Shown here piece after piece: positions 9,032-17,102 of a DNA stretch of 37,600 bases (positions within the stretch are counted from its first letter, which is position 1; each line of letters opens with the position of its first letter). The notes below the pieces were generated by a model, which searched no databases, was not told where the DNA came from, and worked only from the letters and a program-made list of their open reading frames with translations. This DNA comes from a virus. The stretch lies in IMG/VR virus record IMGVR_UViG_3300048105_000260, positions 1-37,600 of that record. One strand, 5' to 3'. The position numbers and the translations under genes were made by a program.

Positions 9032-12000
9032 TTATTTAATTACTAGAATATTTCTATCCTTTTTATATTTATTCCCATTCGTATCTGTAAGTTCAAGAGT
9101 GATTTCATATTTCCCTGGAATCTTAAACAGATAAGTTAAGTATTTACTCTCAAAATATATATCGGCCACGCTGGAGTTAGTTGTATTCTTAATTATCCAT
9201 CTAGGCTGGCCTTTACCTGGAATCTTACATTTATCATAAACAAACATAAGCCATGTCATCTTAGGTAATACCTTTCCATCATTAATAAACTTAGCAGTAT
9301 TCCATGTTGGGTTACTGGATATACTTTGTCCCTTTCTATAAATTAAACTAGGACAGTTATCATCTCCAGTTGGCCACGGTGAACCGGTTCCAGTAGAAGG
9401 ACAAACATTATCACCATCTGCATATACCATATCCACTGATTTAAAATCACCACGCAACCCAAAATATCTACAGACTGCTTGTACAAACATTTGATTATTA
9501 GTTGCGTCATATACAACATTGTATACATACTTGTTAATAATAGGATCTGTGCTTACATTTAATCCAGCGGCAGCATCAGCCAATGTAGTTACAGTTGAGT
9601 CAAAATAATGTTCCGCTGTCACACCATTTAAATCTGTTATTTGTAAATAAGTTTCCGGCTGAACTTCTTTAAATTGAAAGAATGCAGGAGTATCACCTGA
9701 TGTACTGGTCATATCCCACCATAAATGATAAGTATCATTCCATCCTCCGGTTGTTAAATTTTTCCATTGGTAAGGTCCACTAAAACTAGCTTTACCATCA
9801 TCTTGGTAATTTAATAATTGAAAGTCTGGTGAAGTCCCTAATCCAAAATTATTAAGTATAGCATTAACTCTATCTAATGATTCATATAAGCTAGGGCTTT
9901 CCTCATCCCATGTAACTGTTGGTGCTATAGGTAAATTCCATAATGAACCGTAATCATTCCAAATATATTTTGCTTCACTATTCCAACTGTAGTTTGCCTT
10001 TCTTGCCTGATACCATCCAGAATATTCAACCTCTCTACTTTCTACACAAATAAAATCAGTCTTAACATTAGATGAAATGTTATTATACAAATCAAATAGC
10101 TTCATCTCAACACTATATGTTCCAACATACGGTAATATTATTGGTAACTTATTATACTGTGATAGAGGTCCTCTAAATACTTTATAATATGATGGTGAAA
10201 TATCAGTTTCTTCTTTATAGATAGTCCATTCTATTTCTTCAAAATTTCCTCTTTCAATACCATCCCAAGTAAATAATGTTTCTCCAGGTAATTGATTGAA
10301 TAGCAATTGTGAACCGTATATAGATTGGCAAGTAACATTTAACCTATCTACATTTTGTCCAAATACCCTGATGACATCACCGGTAACGCCAGTCTCTTTT
10401 GTCACATCCCAGAATATCCAAGGCTCAGTAAAAGAATCTATCAATAAAATTAATTGATCATATAAAGCATTTCTTACATCAGTATCAGTGTCTCCTGCAA
10501 CTGCAGTATATGTTGCCCCAGTATTTGTATCTGGATCGTTGATTGTAAATACATCACCTGCAACAACACCCTGTGGATCAATATCAAATGTAAAGAATTT
10601 ATTTGCATCATTTAATTGATTCCATGTAGAATCTACATTATCCCATGTTATATTATTAAAAGAATCATTTTCTAAAATTGTCATTGCACCAATAGGAATA
10701 CCTGGTTTATCTGGTAAATAATACGAAGATTCCCCATCAGGCCATGCGCCTACTCTATTTAAATTAGGTGCATATCTAGTAAAGTATGCTAAGAACGCAT
10801 CAGCTAAAGCTTCCACTGTAACATTACTACCATCATAACCACTACCTAAAGAACTATTTAAATCAGGGCCTATTGGTGATGGTGGTAAAACTTCTCCAGG
10901 ATAAATAGGTCCTAGTAATAAGTTTCTCCCTATTGCATTTGCTGGTGATAAAGGGGCAACATAAGCATTACAGAAATTAACTATAGCCTCATCTACTATA
11001 CCTTCTGATGCTATACAAAATGAAGTAAATGATCTTAAATCTTCCATAAGTATACAATCATTAGTTGAAAGTTTAAAGTTTGTATCTATACCTGCTACAA
11101 TTTCTTTTTTATCATTTCTACTTAATGTGTTGACAACTTCTAAGAGACCGAAAAAATCAGCTTCACCTGTTATATCTTTAATTCTTGCATTAAGAGGTAA
11201 AAATTCATTTTCTAATTTTTTCTTTAATCCAAATAATTTAATTAAAATCTCCTCAATAGTAAAATCGTAATTTTCCTCTGTTATAGGTAACGACTCTTCA
11301 TCAAACCTGTCAGGTATAATATTATTAATTCTATAGACTAAACTAAATAAACTAGTTTTTCTAAATTTTTTATTAGGTAAAGTTATTTTTTTATCATTTA
11401 ATTGGACTGTAGGATTACCAATGTCAATGTTATTACTCATAATGTATTTTCCAAACATTGGTGAATTAGCATCAACGTTCTTCCAAAACTCTCTAACCTT
11501 TAAAGTATCATAACCAAAAAACTTTATAGCATTAGTTAAACCTTTATACGATCCAATGAAAGGGTAAATATTTGAACCCTCCATCATAATCTCTTTTCTC
11601 TTTAAATTAACTTCGTCAAAATCAGGAAGTAATTCTTTAATATTAGTATTTCTAAATATCTCACTATCAGACTCTAAAATATTATAACCCATATTCTGAG
11701 TCATTACTTTTAATCTTTCATCTTCACCTGTAGTTTCTCCGTAAATTAATATTTCTGCTATAGACTTACCAGTGCATTCATCCTTTATGCATAAAGTTCT
11801 TTTAAATGTATTTTCAGTTTCGGATCTTATCGCAATATTAATCTGTAGAGCCTCAGATGTAATTTTATCCGTAACAGTGTAACCTTCTGGGTCAATAGTT
11901 TCTGTAGGATCTGAATTTAAAGGTATTTCTAATTCTGTTATTATTTGTAAAGGTGGACCATCAGGTTCCATTTCTAATGAAGTCTGTGTACCTGTATCAA

Positions 12001-12319
12001 AGTCCATATTAAATTGAAATAAAAATATTTCTTTAGGATCTGTTGTACTCCACTCTGCTTGCCAATTACAAACACCTCCAGTAGATCCAGGAGTACCAGT
12101 GGCTACTTCAACGCCATGAGGAAAACCAAATTCTTTTAAATTTGTAGTTTTATTTACAAATTCTTCAAGTATAAATATCTGACCAACTTCAAATAGACCA
12201 ATAGATACCTCAGGCAAGTACATAGTACCTGACCACATATCTTCAGACTGGTTATAATTAAAGTTAAGATACTTACCGTTCTTATCAAAGAAATTTAAAT
12301 GTTTCCAATTATTAACCAT
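9032..12319 (-). CDS. Large baseplate protein in the gp7 position, with gpI-like segment and PKD/Ig-like modules
   Basis: The gene encodes 1095 residues. Residues 236-282 (ending SYKGLTNAIKFFGYDTLKVR) resemble the helical core of P2 gpI-type tail/wedge proteins. A helical stretch follows with EILIKLFGLKKKLENEFLPL near 356-375. The C-terminal half is beta-rich and holds at least two PKD/Ig-like modules: one ends in LPYVGTYSVEMKLFDLYNNI and the last is the terminal ~65 residues (IPGKYEITLELTDTNGNKYK). Size and position after gp6 parallel T4 gp7 (1032 residues), the large wedge protein that partners gp6 and gp53. Equivalence to gp7 is inferred from order, length and the gpI-like segment, not from clear sequence identity. 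Confidence 0.7.
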   Translation of the reverse strand: MVNNWKHLNFFDKNGKYLNFNYNQSEDMWSGTMYLPEVSIGLFEVGQIFILEEFVNKTTNLKEFGFPHGVEVATGTPGSTGGVCNWQAEWSTTDPKEIFLFQFNMDFDTGTQTSLEMEPDGPPLQIITELEIPLNSDPTETIDPEGYTVTDKITSEALQINIAIRSETENTFKRTLCIKDECTGKSIAEILIYGETTGEDERLKVMTQNMGYNILESDSEIFRNTNIKELLPDFDEVNLKRKEIMMEGSNIYPFIGSYKGLTNAIKFFGYDTLKVREFWKNVDANSPMFGKYIMSNNIDIGNPTVQLNDKKITLPNKKFRKTSLFSLVYRINNIIPDRFDEESLPITEENYDFTIEEILIKLFGLKKKLENEFLPLNARIKDITGEADFFGLLEVVNTLSRNDKKEIVAGIDTNFKLSTNDCILMEDLRSFTSFCIASEGIVDEAIVNFCNAYVAPLSPANAIGRNLLLGPIYPGEVLPPSPIGPDLNSSLGSGYDGSNVTVEALADAFLAYFTRYAPNLNRVGAWPDGESSYYLPDKPGIPIGAMTILENDSFNNITWDNVDSTWNQLNDANKFFTFDIDPQGVVAGDVFTINDPDTNTGATYTAVAGDTDTDVRNALYDQLILLIDSFTEPWIFWDVTKETGVTGDVIRVFGQNVDRLNVTCQSIYGSQLLFNQLPGETLFTWDGIERGNFEEIEWTIYKEETDISPSYYKVFRGPLSQYNKLPIILPYVGTYSVEMKLFDLYNNISSNVKTDFICVESREVEYSGWYQARKANYSWNSEAKYIWNDYGSLWNLPIAPTVTWDEESPSLYESLDRVNAILNNFGLGTSPDFQLLNYQDDGKASFSGPYQWKNLTTGGWNDTYHLWWDMTSTSGDTPAFFQFKEVQPETYLQITDLNGVTAEHYFDSTVTTLADAAAGLNVSTDPIINKYVYNVVYDATNNQMFVQAVCRYFGLRGDFKSVDMVYADGDNVCPSTGTGSPWPTGDDNCPSLIYRKGQSISSNPTWNTAKFINDGKVLPKMTWLMFVYDKCKIPGKGQPRWIIKNTTNSSVADIYFESKYLTYLFKIPGKYEITLELTDTNGNKYKKDRNILVIK

Positions 12320-12320
12320 C

Positions 12321-12590
12321 TTAATTTATTTTTTGGTAGTCTTTAGGTACGCCAAAATTATAATAAATTCTTAGGTACTTTACTTTATTAATCCAAAATG
12401 TCATAATAGGTTTTAAGTAAGAATCTAAAAATGTAGATAATCGTTCATTCCTAAACATATAATTAGAAAAAGAATTTTTCATAAGATTCTCGTTATAATC
12501 ATTTCCTAAGTTTTTTAATTCCCACCCCTCTTCGTAAGTGGCTTTATAAACACTAGGCATACCTGTTCTTTTCTCTGTGGCTTTATTCAT
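12321..12590 (-). CDS. Small baseplate-operon protein, unknown
   Basis: The gene encodes 89 residues starting MNKATEKRTGMPSVYKATYE. It is basic and aromatic-rich with no known motif. It is packed one base from both neighbours: the gp6-like stop precedes its ATG by one base, and its own stop lies one base before the gp7-position ATG. The tight packing between two wedge genes suggests a small wedge or wedge-assembly component; this is inference. AGAGGT, about nine bases upstream, is one of the few Shine-Dalgarno-like sequences in the window, but it falls within the end of the gp6 coding sequence. Confidence 0.65.
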   Translation of the reverse strand: MNKATEKRTGMPSVYKATYEEGWELKNLGNDYNENLMKNSFSNYMFRNERLSTFLDSYLKPIMTFWINKVKYLRIYYNFGVPKDYQKIN

Positions 12591-12591
12591 T

Positions 12592-14448
12592 TTACTTACC
12601 TCTTATTGCTTTTAACGTTGGGTTATCTTTTAACCTTCCAGTGTTAGTACTCCTTGAATTTCCGGAAGTGGCAATCGTAGTTCCTCTACTTCTCTTAAGA
12701 TCATTAAACTTAGACTGTTGAGTTTTATTATAAAGGTTGTTAGGAATGCTACCTTTAAAGAATATGTTAAGAGAACTGATTGCATTTTTATTAGGTGTAT
12801 CTTCATAATAGGTTCCGTTTCTATCATCCCAACCACCTCTTATTATTGCCAAGTCTTCTGGGCCAATAACTACATCACCAAATTCATCTAACCCTAAATT
12901 AGGATCTTCATCAGCATTTAATTTTATTTTATTAGTTTCTATTAATACTCTCTGGTCTGTAACAGGATCCGTACCATATACCGGTACTTCATAAAATCCA
13001 TCGGCTATAGCCTTTTCATTTTGTTCTGATACAAAAAATACATTTACAGAATCAACCCCATCTACATTTTCAATAATTGAAATTATATCTGATCTAGGAA
13101 TTCTGTCTCTCCTATTAATGTATATAAAATATGTACTGAGTTGTTCTCTTATAGATGCATGCATTTCATCTTTATCAAATCCCTCAACATATCTTATTAC
13201 AATATTCATTGCATATCTTTTAATTACAGGATCATTAATTCTAACTTCAGCAGTAACTATTTGTCTACCGCTTTCATTTAAAATTTCATATACCATTTCT
13301 TTTTCGTCAGCTGTCAATGTAAATTCTTCAACAGGGACATTGAAATAATCTTTATCACTCGTTATCTTTTTAGCAATGTCTGGGATAAGAAATAAGTATA
13401 TAATATTATCATCATCCAAATATTGATCATCCTTAGTATTATATGCATCCACGAATGAAAAGAAGTCATACTTACTTAAATAGTAAATATAGTTATTAGG
13501 ATTTGCTAATACAAATGAGTTACTTTGATATGGCGCAATTAACCTAGTAAATGTAGGGTCTTCACTATCAGAACCAAACATAGGGTTTCTAACAATATTT
13601 ATAGCTAATACATCATCAAGATTTACTTCATTACCTTGTGCATCTGTTGCAGGATCTTTAAATTTTAAATCTAAATTCTTACCACCTATATTACCGGCAG
13701 ATCCTCTAGTTTTTACATATTTTACTTTTATGATTGATCCTAATGCAGGCGGTTCACCAAATTGTTTATTACCAAAGAAAACTGTTATTCCACCATTTAC
13801 ACTAGTTTTAACCATTACTGATTCTTCGCCGTTATTCATATCATATAATGAATTAACATTTTTCCAAAGTTTGCCATCAACAAAAACATCTACCATATAT
13901 TGATCAGTAGGATCCTTTGTAGTTAAATTATAACTTTGTAAATCTAACCCAGTACCAGTAAATGTTTGATCTTCTATTTCCCCTTGGATTAACTCCACGT
14001 TTACAAATTCTCTTGTGGTTTTTTCTAATCTAATATAGTCACTATCAAATTTTAAAAAATAAGATAAACTATTTTGACCAACTTCTAATTCTGTGTAATT
14101 TAATATCTGAACAAAATCCCCTTCAACTGTAACTGCTGCTGATGTGTTTAATCTTAATCCAATTATACCTTGTGCCGATATTCCTCTAGTAGGATCGTGC
14201 CCAGTTAATCTAGATAATCCATAGATTGATTCAATATTTCTTGCTCTACTTATATTAAGTTCTGTTGCAACAGCTTCAATGTAAAATAAAATTAACTCAC
14301 CTAAGTTTGCAACAACAGTAAGTATTTGGCCAAATGGTGAAGCAGGTGTAAACACTTCCCCAGCCTGATCATACTGACGCTGCAAATACTGAAATGCATC
14401 AAAGAATAACTCTGTTGCTTTTATTCTTGTTTTACTAAAAAATGACAT
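12592..14448 (-). CDS. 6: Baseplate wedge protein, gp6 / Baseplate_J-like
   Basis: The gene encodes 618 residues, close to T4 gp6 (660). Residues 225-244 read FGNKQFGEPPALGSIIKVKY and lead into KTRGSAGNIGG, the signature of the Baseplate_J/gp6 family. The N-terminal ~80 residues are helical (IKATELFFDAFQYLQRQYDQ). In T4, gp6 forms the continuous ring that ties the wedges together around the hub and drives the baseplate switch at contraction. It lies directly after the gp25-like gene, the arrangement seen in many contractile tails and injection systems. The start has an A-rich leader (AAAATAAAATAGTTAATG). Confidence 0.92.
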   Translation of the reverse strand: MSFFSKTRIKATELFFDAFQYLQRQYDQAGEVFTPASPFGQILTVVANLGELILFYIEAVATELNISRARNIESIYGLSRLTGHDPTRGISAQGIIGLRLNTSAAVTVEGDFVQILNYTELEVGQNSLSYFLKFDSDYIRLEKTTREFVNVELIQGEIEDQTFTGTGLDLQSYNLTTKDPTDQYMVDVFVDGKLWKNVNSLYDMNNGEESVMVKTSVNGGITVFFGNKQFGEPPALGSIIKVKYVKTRGSAGNIGGKNLDLKFKDPATDAQGNEVNLDDVLAINIVRNPMFGSDSEDPTFTRLIAPYQSNSFVLANPNNYIYYLSKYDFFSFVDAYNTKDDQYLDDDNIIYLFLIPDIAKKITSDKDYFNVPVEEFTLTADEKEMVYEILNESGRQIVTAEVRINDPVIKRYAMNIVIRYVEGFDKDEMHASIREQLSTYFIYINRRDRIPRSDIISIIENVDGVDSVNVFFVSEQNEKAIADGFYEVPVYGTDPVTDQRVLIETNKIKLNADEDPNLGLDEFGDVVIGPEDLAIIRGGWDDRNGTYYEDTPNKNAISSLNIFFKGSIPNNLYNKTQQSKFNDLKRSRGTTIATSGNSRSTNTGRLKDNPTLKAIRGK

Positions 14449-14467
14449 TAACTATTTTATTTTTATT

Positions 14468-14833
14468 TTAAAATAAAGCCCCAATGACTCTCTCCTCATT
14501 TATGTAAATATCAACTAAACAACCGTTTCGCTCAACGGTGCTATAAAATTGTACTCTAACATCTAAACCAAATGCAGAACTGCTACTGTTTAAACAGTAT
14601 GCCTGAATTTGATTGCTAATTCTCTGTGAAATAACAGATTCATTTAATACCAAAGAAAAGACAAGATCATCTAAATTACATCCCATATTAGGAGAACCTA
14701 AAACATCACCTTGCCTTGTAAACAAACAATTTTCTATTTTAAGAATAAGTTGCTGCAATTGATCTGTCACCTCGATTACATCATCATTGTACTTAGGGGC
14801 ATCTATGTCTCTACTGTATATTTCTTTTATCAT
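14468..14833 (-). CDS. 25: Baseplate wedge protein, GPW/gp25 family
   Basis: The gene encodes 121 residues; T4 gp25 has 132. The family core is visible at residues 37-59 (LFTRQGDVLGSPNMGCNLDD, then LVF), matching the pattern of a turn, conserved Gly-x-Pro...Gly and Leu-x-x-Leu/Val-Phe. gp25 proteins join gp6 and gp53 in the wedge core and contact the sheath initiator; homologues occur in type VI secretion (TssE) and P2 (gpW). Despite older lysozyme-like labels it is structural. It is followed by gp6 after 19 bases and preceded by its own candidate promoter. Confidence 0.9.
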   Translation of the reverse strand: MIKEIYSRDIDAPKYNDDVIEVTDQLQQLILKIENCLFTRQGDVLGSPNMGCNLDDLVFSLVLNESVISQRISNQIQAYCLNSSSSAFGLDVRVQFYSTVERNGCLVDIYINEERVIGALF

Positions 14834-14849
14834 TGAGAATATTCTTTTA

Positions 14850-14858
14850 TTATATATT
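14850..14858 (-). promoter_or_regulatory. Candidate late promoter element AATATATAA
   Basis: AATATATAA on the minus strand lies in the intergenic region before the gp25-like gene and ends 16 bases before its ATG at 14833. Same spacing as four other elements. Confidence 0.5.
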
Positions 14859-14890
14859 CTCTACATTTTTTGAGGGTATTAGATTATATT

Positions 14891-15757
14891 TTATCCAGTG
14901 AAAAAATAATCAACACCTTCATCGCCCTTTATCTCTTCAACTATAGCATCAACTTCATCTCTGCCTTCGCCTGAAATTAAATCATAATTTATAGTAATGT
15001 TACCTGGTAGGTTAAATTGAAATGTTCCTACAATTCTAGCTAATTGAATTTTAGCCATACCACAACAGTATCTTATAAAAGCTTCATCTTGGAAAAGGTC
15101 ACAATCAGGGATTGTATTATAAACTTGAAATATACATGCCCCATTCTTTGGTAGCTCCCCCATAAATCTAAACTTTTTAGTTAGCCTATTATAGTTATAT
15201 GATATCTGAGCCTGTAAAGCCTGTCTTGCATTATCAATAAATTTTGAGTTAATTACATAATACATTAATTCCTCGGAGCCTATACCTGCACCATATACAT
15301 CAGAGTAAATAAATTTATCTAATGAAAAATCCGGATCACCTGCAGAAAATGAGTTATCTCCAAAGCCACCGTCTTCACCTGAGAATCCATTTATTTGGAA
15401 TACATTATTTACTGCCCAAACAGTTGAAGGCATTTTAACAACTCCTCTAGGATTATTAACATCCTTTTCTGTTAATACATTAGGGTTAGCTCCTGTAGTG
15501 TCATTGTGACTAATACCTTGTCTGAATGCAGCTTCTCCCCATGCGCTTCTAGGTAACGCAATAAACATTTCTTCAACGCTATCTTCATATATTTTATAAA
15601 AATAATCTTTAGCCCTACTTATAATATGAGCAAGCTCTTTTTTAGGTACTGTAAAAGGTATTTGGCAACCTACTGTTAAGTCGTCATTAATCTCTTTGAT
15701 TAATGCATCTAAACATTCTTGTGAATCTGGGTTACACCAGCTTTTATTTCTAGCCAT
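14891..15757 (-). CDS. Probable virion structural protein, family not recognised
   Basis: The gene encodes 288 residues beginning MARNKSWCNPDSQECLDALI. N-terminal helices (about 1-70) are followed by a region rich in Gly, Asp and Phe (about 85-155) and a helical/beta C-terminal half (NARQALQAQISYNYNRLTKK). Several Cys residues are present (two adjacent in IRYCCGMAKI), without a clear zinc-binding spacing. It lies between the amidoligase-like gene (start 4 bases after that frame would end on the map) and gp25, so it is presumably expressed late with the tail genes. A baseplate or tail-terminus role is plausible from context only. Confidence 0.7.
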   Translation of the reverse strand: MARNKSWCNPDSQECLDALIKEINDDLTVGCQIPFTVPKKELAHIISRAKDYFYKIYEDSVEEMFIALPRSAWGEAAFRQGISHNDTTGANPNVLTEKDVNNPRGVVKMPSTVWAVNNVFQINGFSGEDGGFGDNSFSAGDPDFSLDKFIYSDVYGAGIGSEELMYYVINSKFIDNARQALQAQISYNYNRLTKKFRFMGELPKNGACIFQVYNTIPDCDLFQDEAFIRYCCGMAKIQLARIVGTFQFNLPGNITINYDLISGEGRDEVDAIVEEIKGDEGVDYFFTG

Positions 15758-15761
15758 ATCT

Positions 15762-17060
15762 TTACTTAATTTTTTCTATTTCTATTACTTCAGTATTATC
15801 GGCAAATCTTGCAAGCGGAGTAGCTCTACCCTGTCTAAATATACCGCCTACCATCTCTCCGCTAAATACTCCTCTCTTACCAAACACATAACTGTTTTCA
15901 CAAATTACATTTTTGCTAACATATGATTCTTCTATTTTGCAATCCTCGGTAACAGTAGCACCAAAAAGATTTGATTCAAATACAGACGCATTTTTTAAAT
16001 CGCAGCCAAAGATATCACAATTGACAATATTACCTTGGATAACTGAATCTACAATATCAACTCCATTTATTTCAAAACACCTCATAAGTTTAGCATCCTT
16101 TATCTGTATCTTACCGGTATCAGCATCATAATTAATTAAACCTTCATTCATATCAGCCTTAGTAATAAGATCAAAAATCTTTTCTCTAATTTTAGGGTAA
16201 TACATTTCAATAATTTGATCATAAGTCTGGAGATCTATCATTAAATGTATTTTAGGAAATTTTTCTTTAAATGAAGAATAGGTTCGATAAGACTCAATAA
16301 CAGTTTTATGCTTTTCTAAAATCTTGTCTAAAACTTTTAAATCTGTTTCGTTATATTGTGGGTTAACCAATGTTTCATATAATGAAGTGATAAAATGCTC
16401 GGTCATTGAAAGTATCGTAGAATACTTCTTTTCATAATCAGCTCCACCAAGATACCTAAATTCAATATAACCTTTTTGTAGCTTTTCAAAATTAATACCA
16501 TAATACTTCTCTTTGACAAACATATAGTTTTTCCAAAGATTTTTTTCCGGTGATGGTTGAGTCATTCCACTCAAAGGTATAATAAACTTTATTGATTTTG
16601 CATAAACAGAATTTTTTCTGTTTGGGAAAGCTTCATATACTTTGTTTTCATCAAAATTAAGTACAAATTTACCTATATCTAATTTAGACATATTTGTAAT
16701 AGGACCTAGCTTCTTTCCATCAAATGCAATGTTAACATGAATAGAACATCTTTCATTAGTCTTTCCGTTTTCTCTAATCCATTTTAAAGTTTTAGCCATG
16801 ACTAATTTAGCCTCAACGAATGGAAGAGGTCCTGTGACTAGCTCAATCATCCCGGTTCCACCAGAATTATCCGGTTCTAATTTAAATATATCTTGTGTAG
16901 GGGCAAAGTCACTATGAGCCTTTTCCTCTATCCTAATTGTTTTGTTTAATGTTTGCGCTAAGTTATCTTTTGTAAGATCAAGGTTTTCATTTGAAAAGAA
17001 CTCAAATTCAAAACCTATCTTTGAAGAATGTATAGCATTAAGTTGTTCGTTAGAATACAT
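15762..17060 (-). CDS. Amidoligase-like (COOH-NH2 ligase fold) protein with C-terminal pentapeptide/beta-helix domain
   Basis: The gene encodes 432 residues. The N-terminal part carries the pattern of the glutamine-synthetase-fold amidoligase family (Amidoligase_2): IGFEFEF at 15-21, an acidic DNSGG at 64-68, IELVTGPLP at 72-80, CSIHVNIAF at 105-113 and YIEFRYLGG at 198-206. These correspond to the metal/ATP-binding Glu, Asp, His and Arg positions of the family. Such enzymes couple ATP hydrolysis to formation of amide or isopeptide bonds. Residues about 322-408 are short repeats with a Cys, Asn or Ser every few residues (VDIVDSVIQGNIVNCDIFGC), resembling a pentapeptide-type right-handed beta-helix. 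Substrate unknown. It sits between S1-like and structural genes with its own candidate promoter. The family call rests on visible motifs only. Confidence 0.7.
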   Translation of the reverse strand: MYSNEQLNAIHSSKIGFEFEFFSNENLDLTKDNLAQTLNKTIRIEEKAHSDFAPTQDIFKLEPDNSGGTGMIELVTGPLPFVEAKLVMAKTLKWIRENGKTNERCSIHVNIAFDGKKLGPITNMSKLDIGKFVLNFDENKVYEAFPNRKNSVYAKSIKFIIPLSGMTQPSPEKNLWKNYMFVKEKYYGINFEKLQKGYIEFRYLGGADYEKKYSTILSMTEHFITSLYETLVNPQYNETDLKVLDKILEKHKTVIESYRTYSSFKEKFPKIHLMIDLQTYDQIIEMYYPKIREKIFDLITKADMNEGLINYDADTGKIQIKDAKLMRCFEINGVDIVDSVIQGNIVNCDIFGCDLKNASVFESNLFGATVTEDCKIEESYVSKNVICENSYVFGKRGVFSGEMVGGIFRQGRATPLARFADNTEVIEIEKIK

Positions 17061-17076
17061 ATTTATCCTGATTTGT

Positions 17077-17085
17077 TTATATATT
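17077..17085 (-). promoter_or_regulatory. Candidate late promoter element AATATATAA
   Basis: AATATATAA on the minus strand ends 16 bases before the ATG at 17060. It lies in the loop of an imperfect inverted repeat (ATCCTG at 17065-17070, CAGGAT at 17092-17097). Confidence 0.5.
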
Positions 17086-17102
17086 CTAAACCAGGATAAA
17101 GG

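Noticed and set aside
14468-14833. Label of gp25-like protein as lysozyme
   Set aside because: The family name reflects an old annotation; the visible motifs are those of the structural wedge protein, with no convincing catalytic site.
17065-17097. Inverted repeat ATCCTG...CAGGAT as a terminator between S1-like and amidoligase-like genes
   Set aside because: Only a 6-base stem with a 21-base loop and no T-run on the minus strand; the loop instead holds the promoter-like element.
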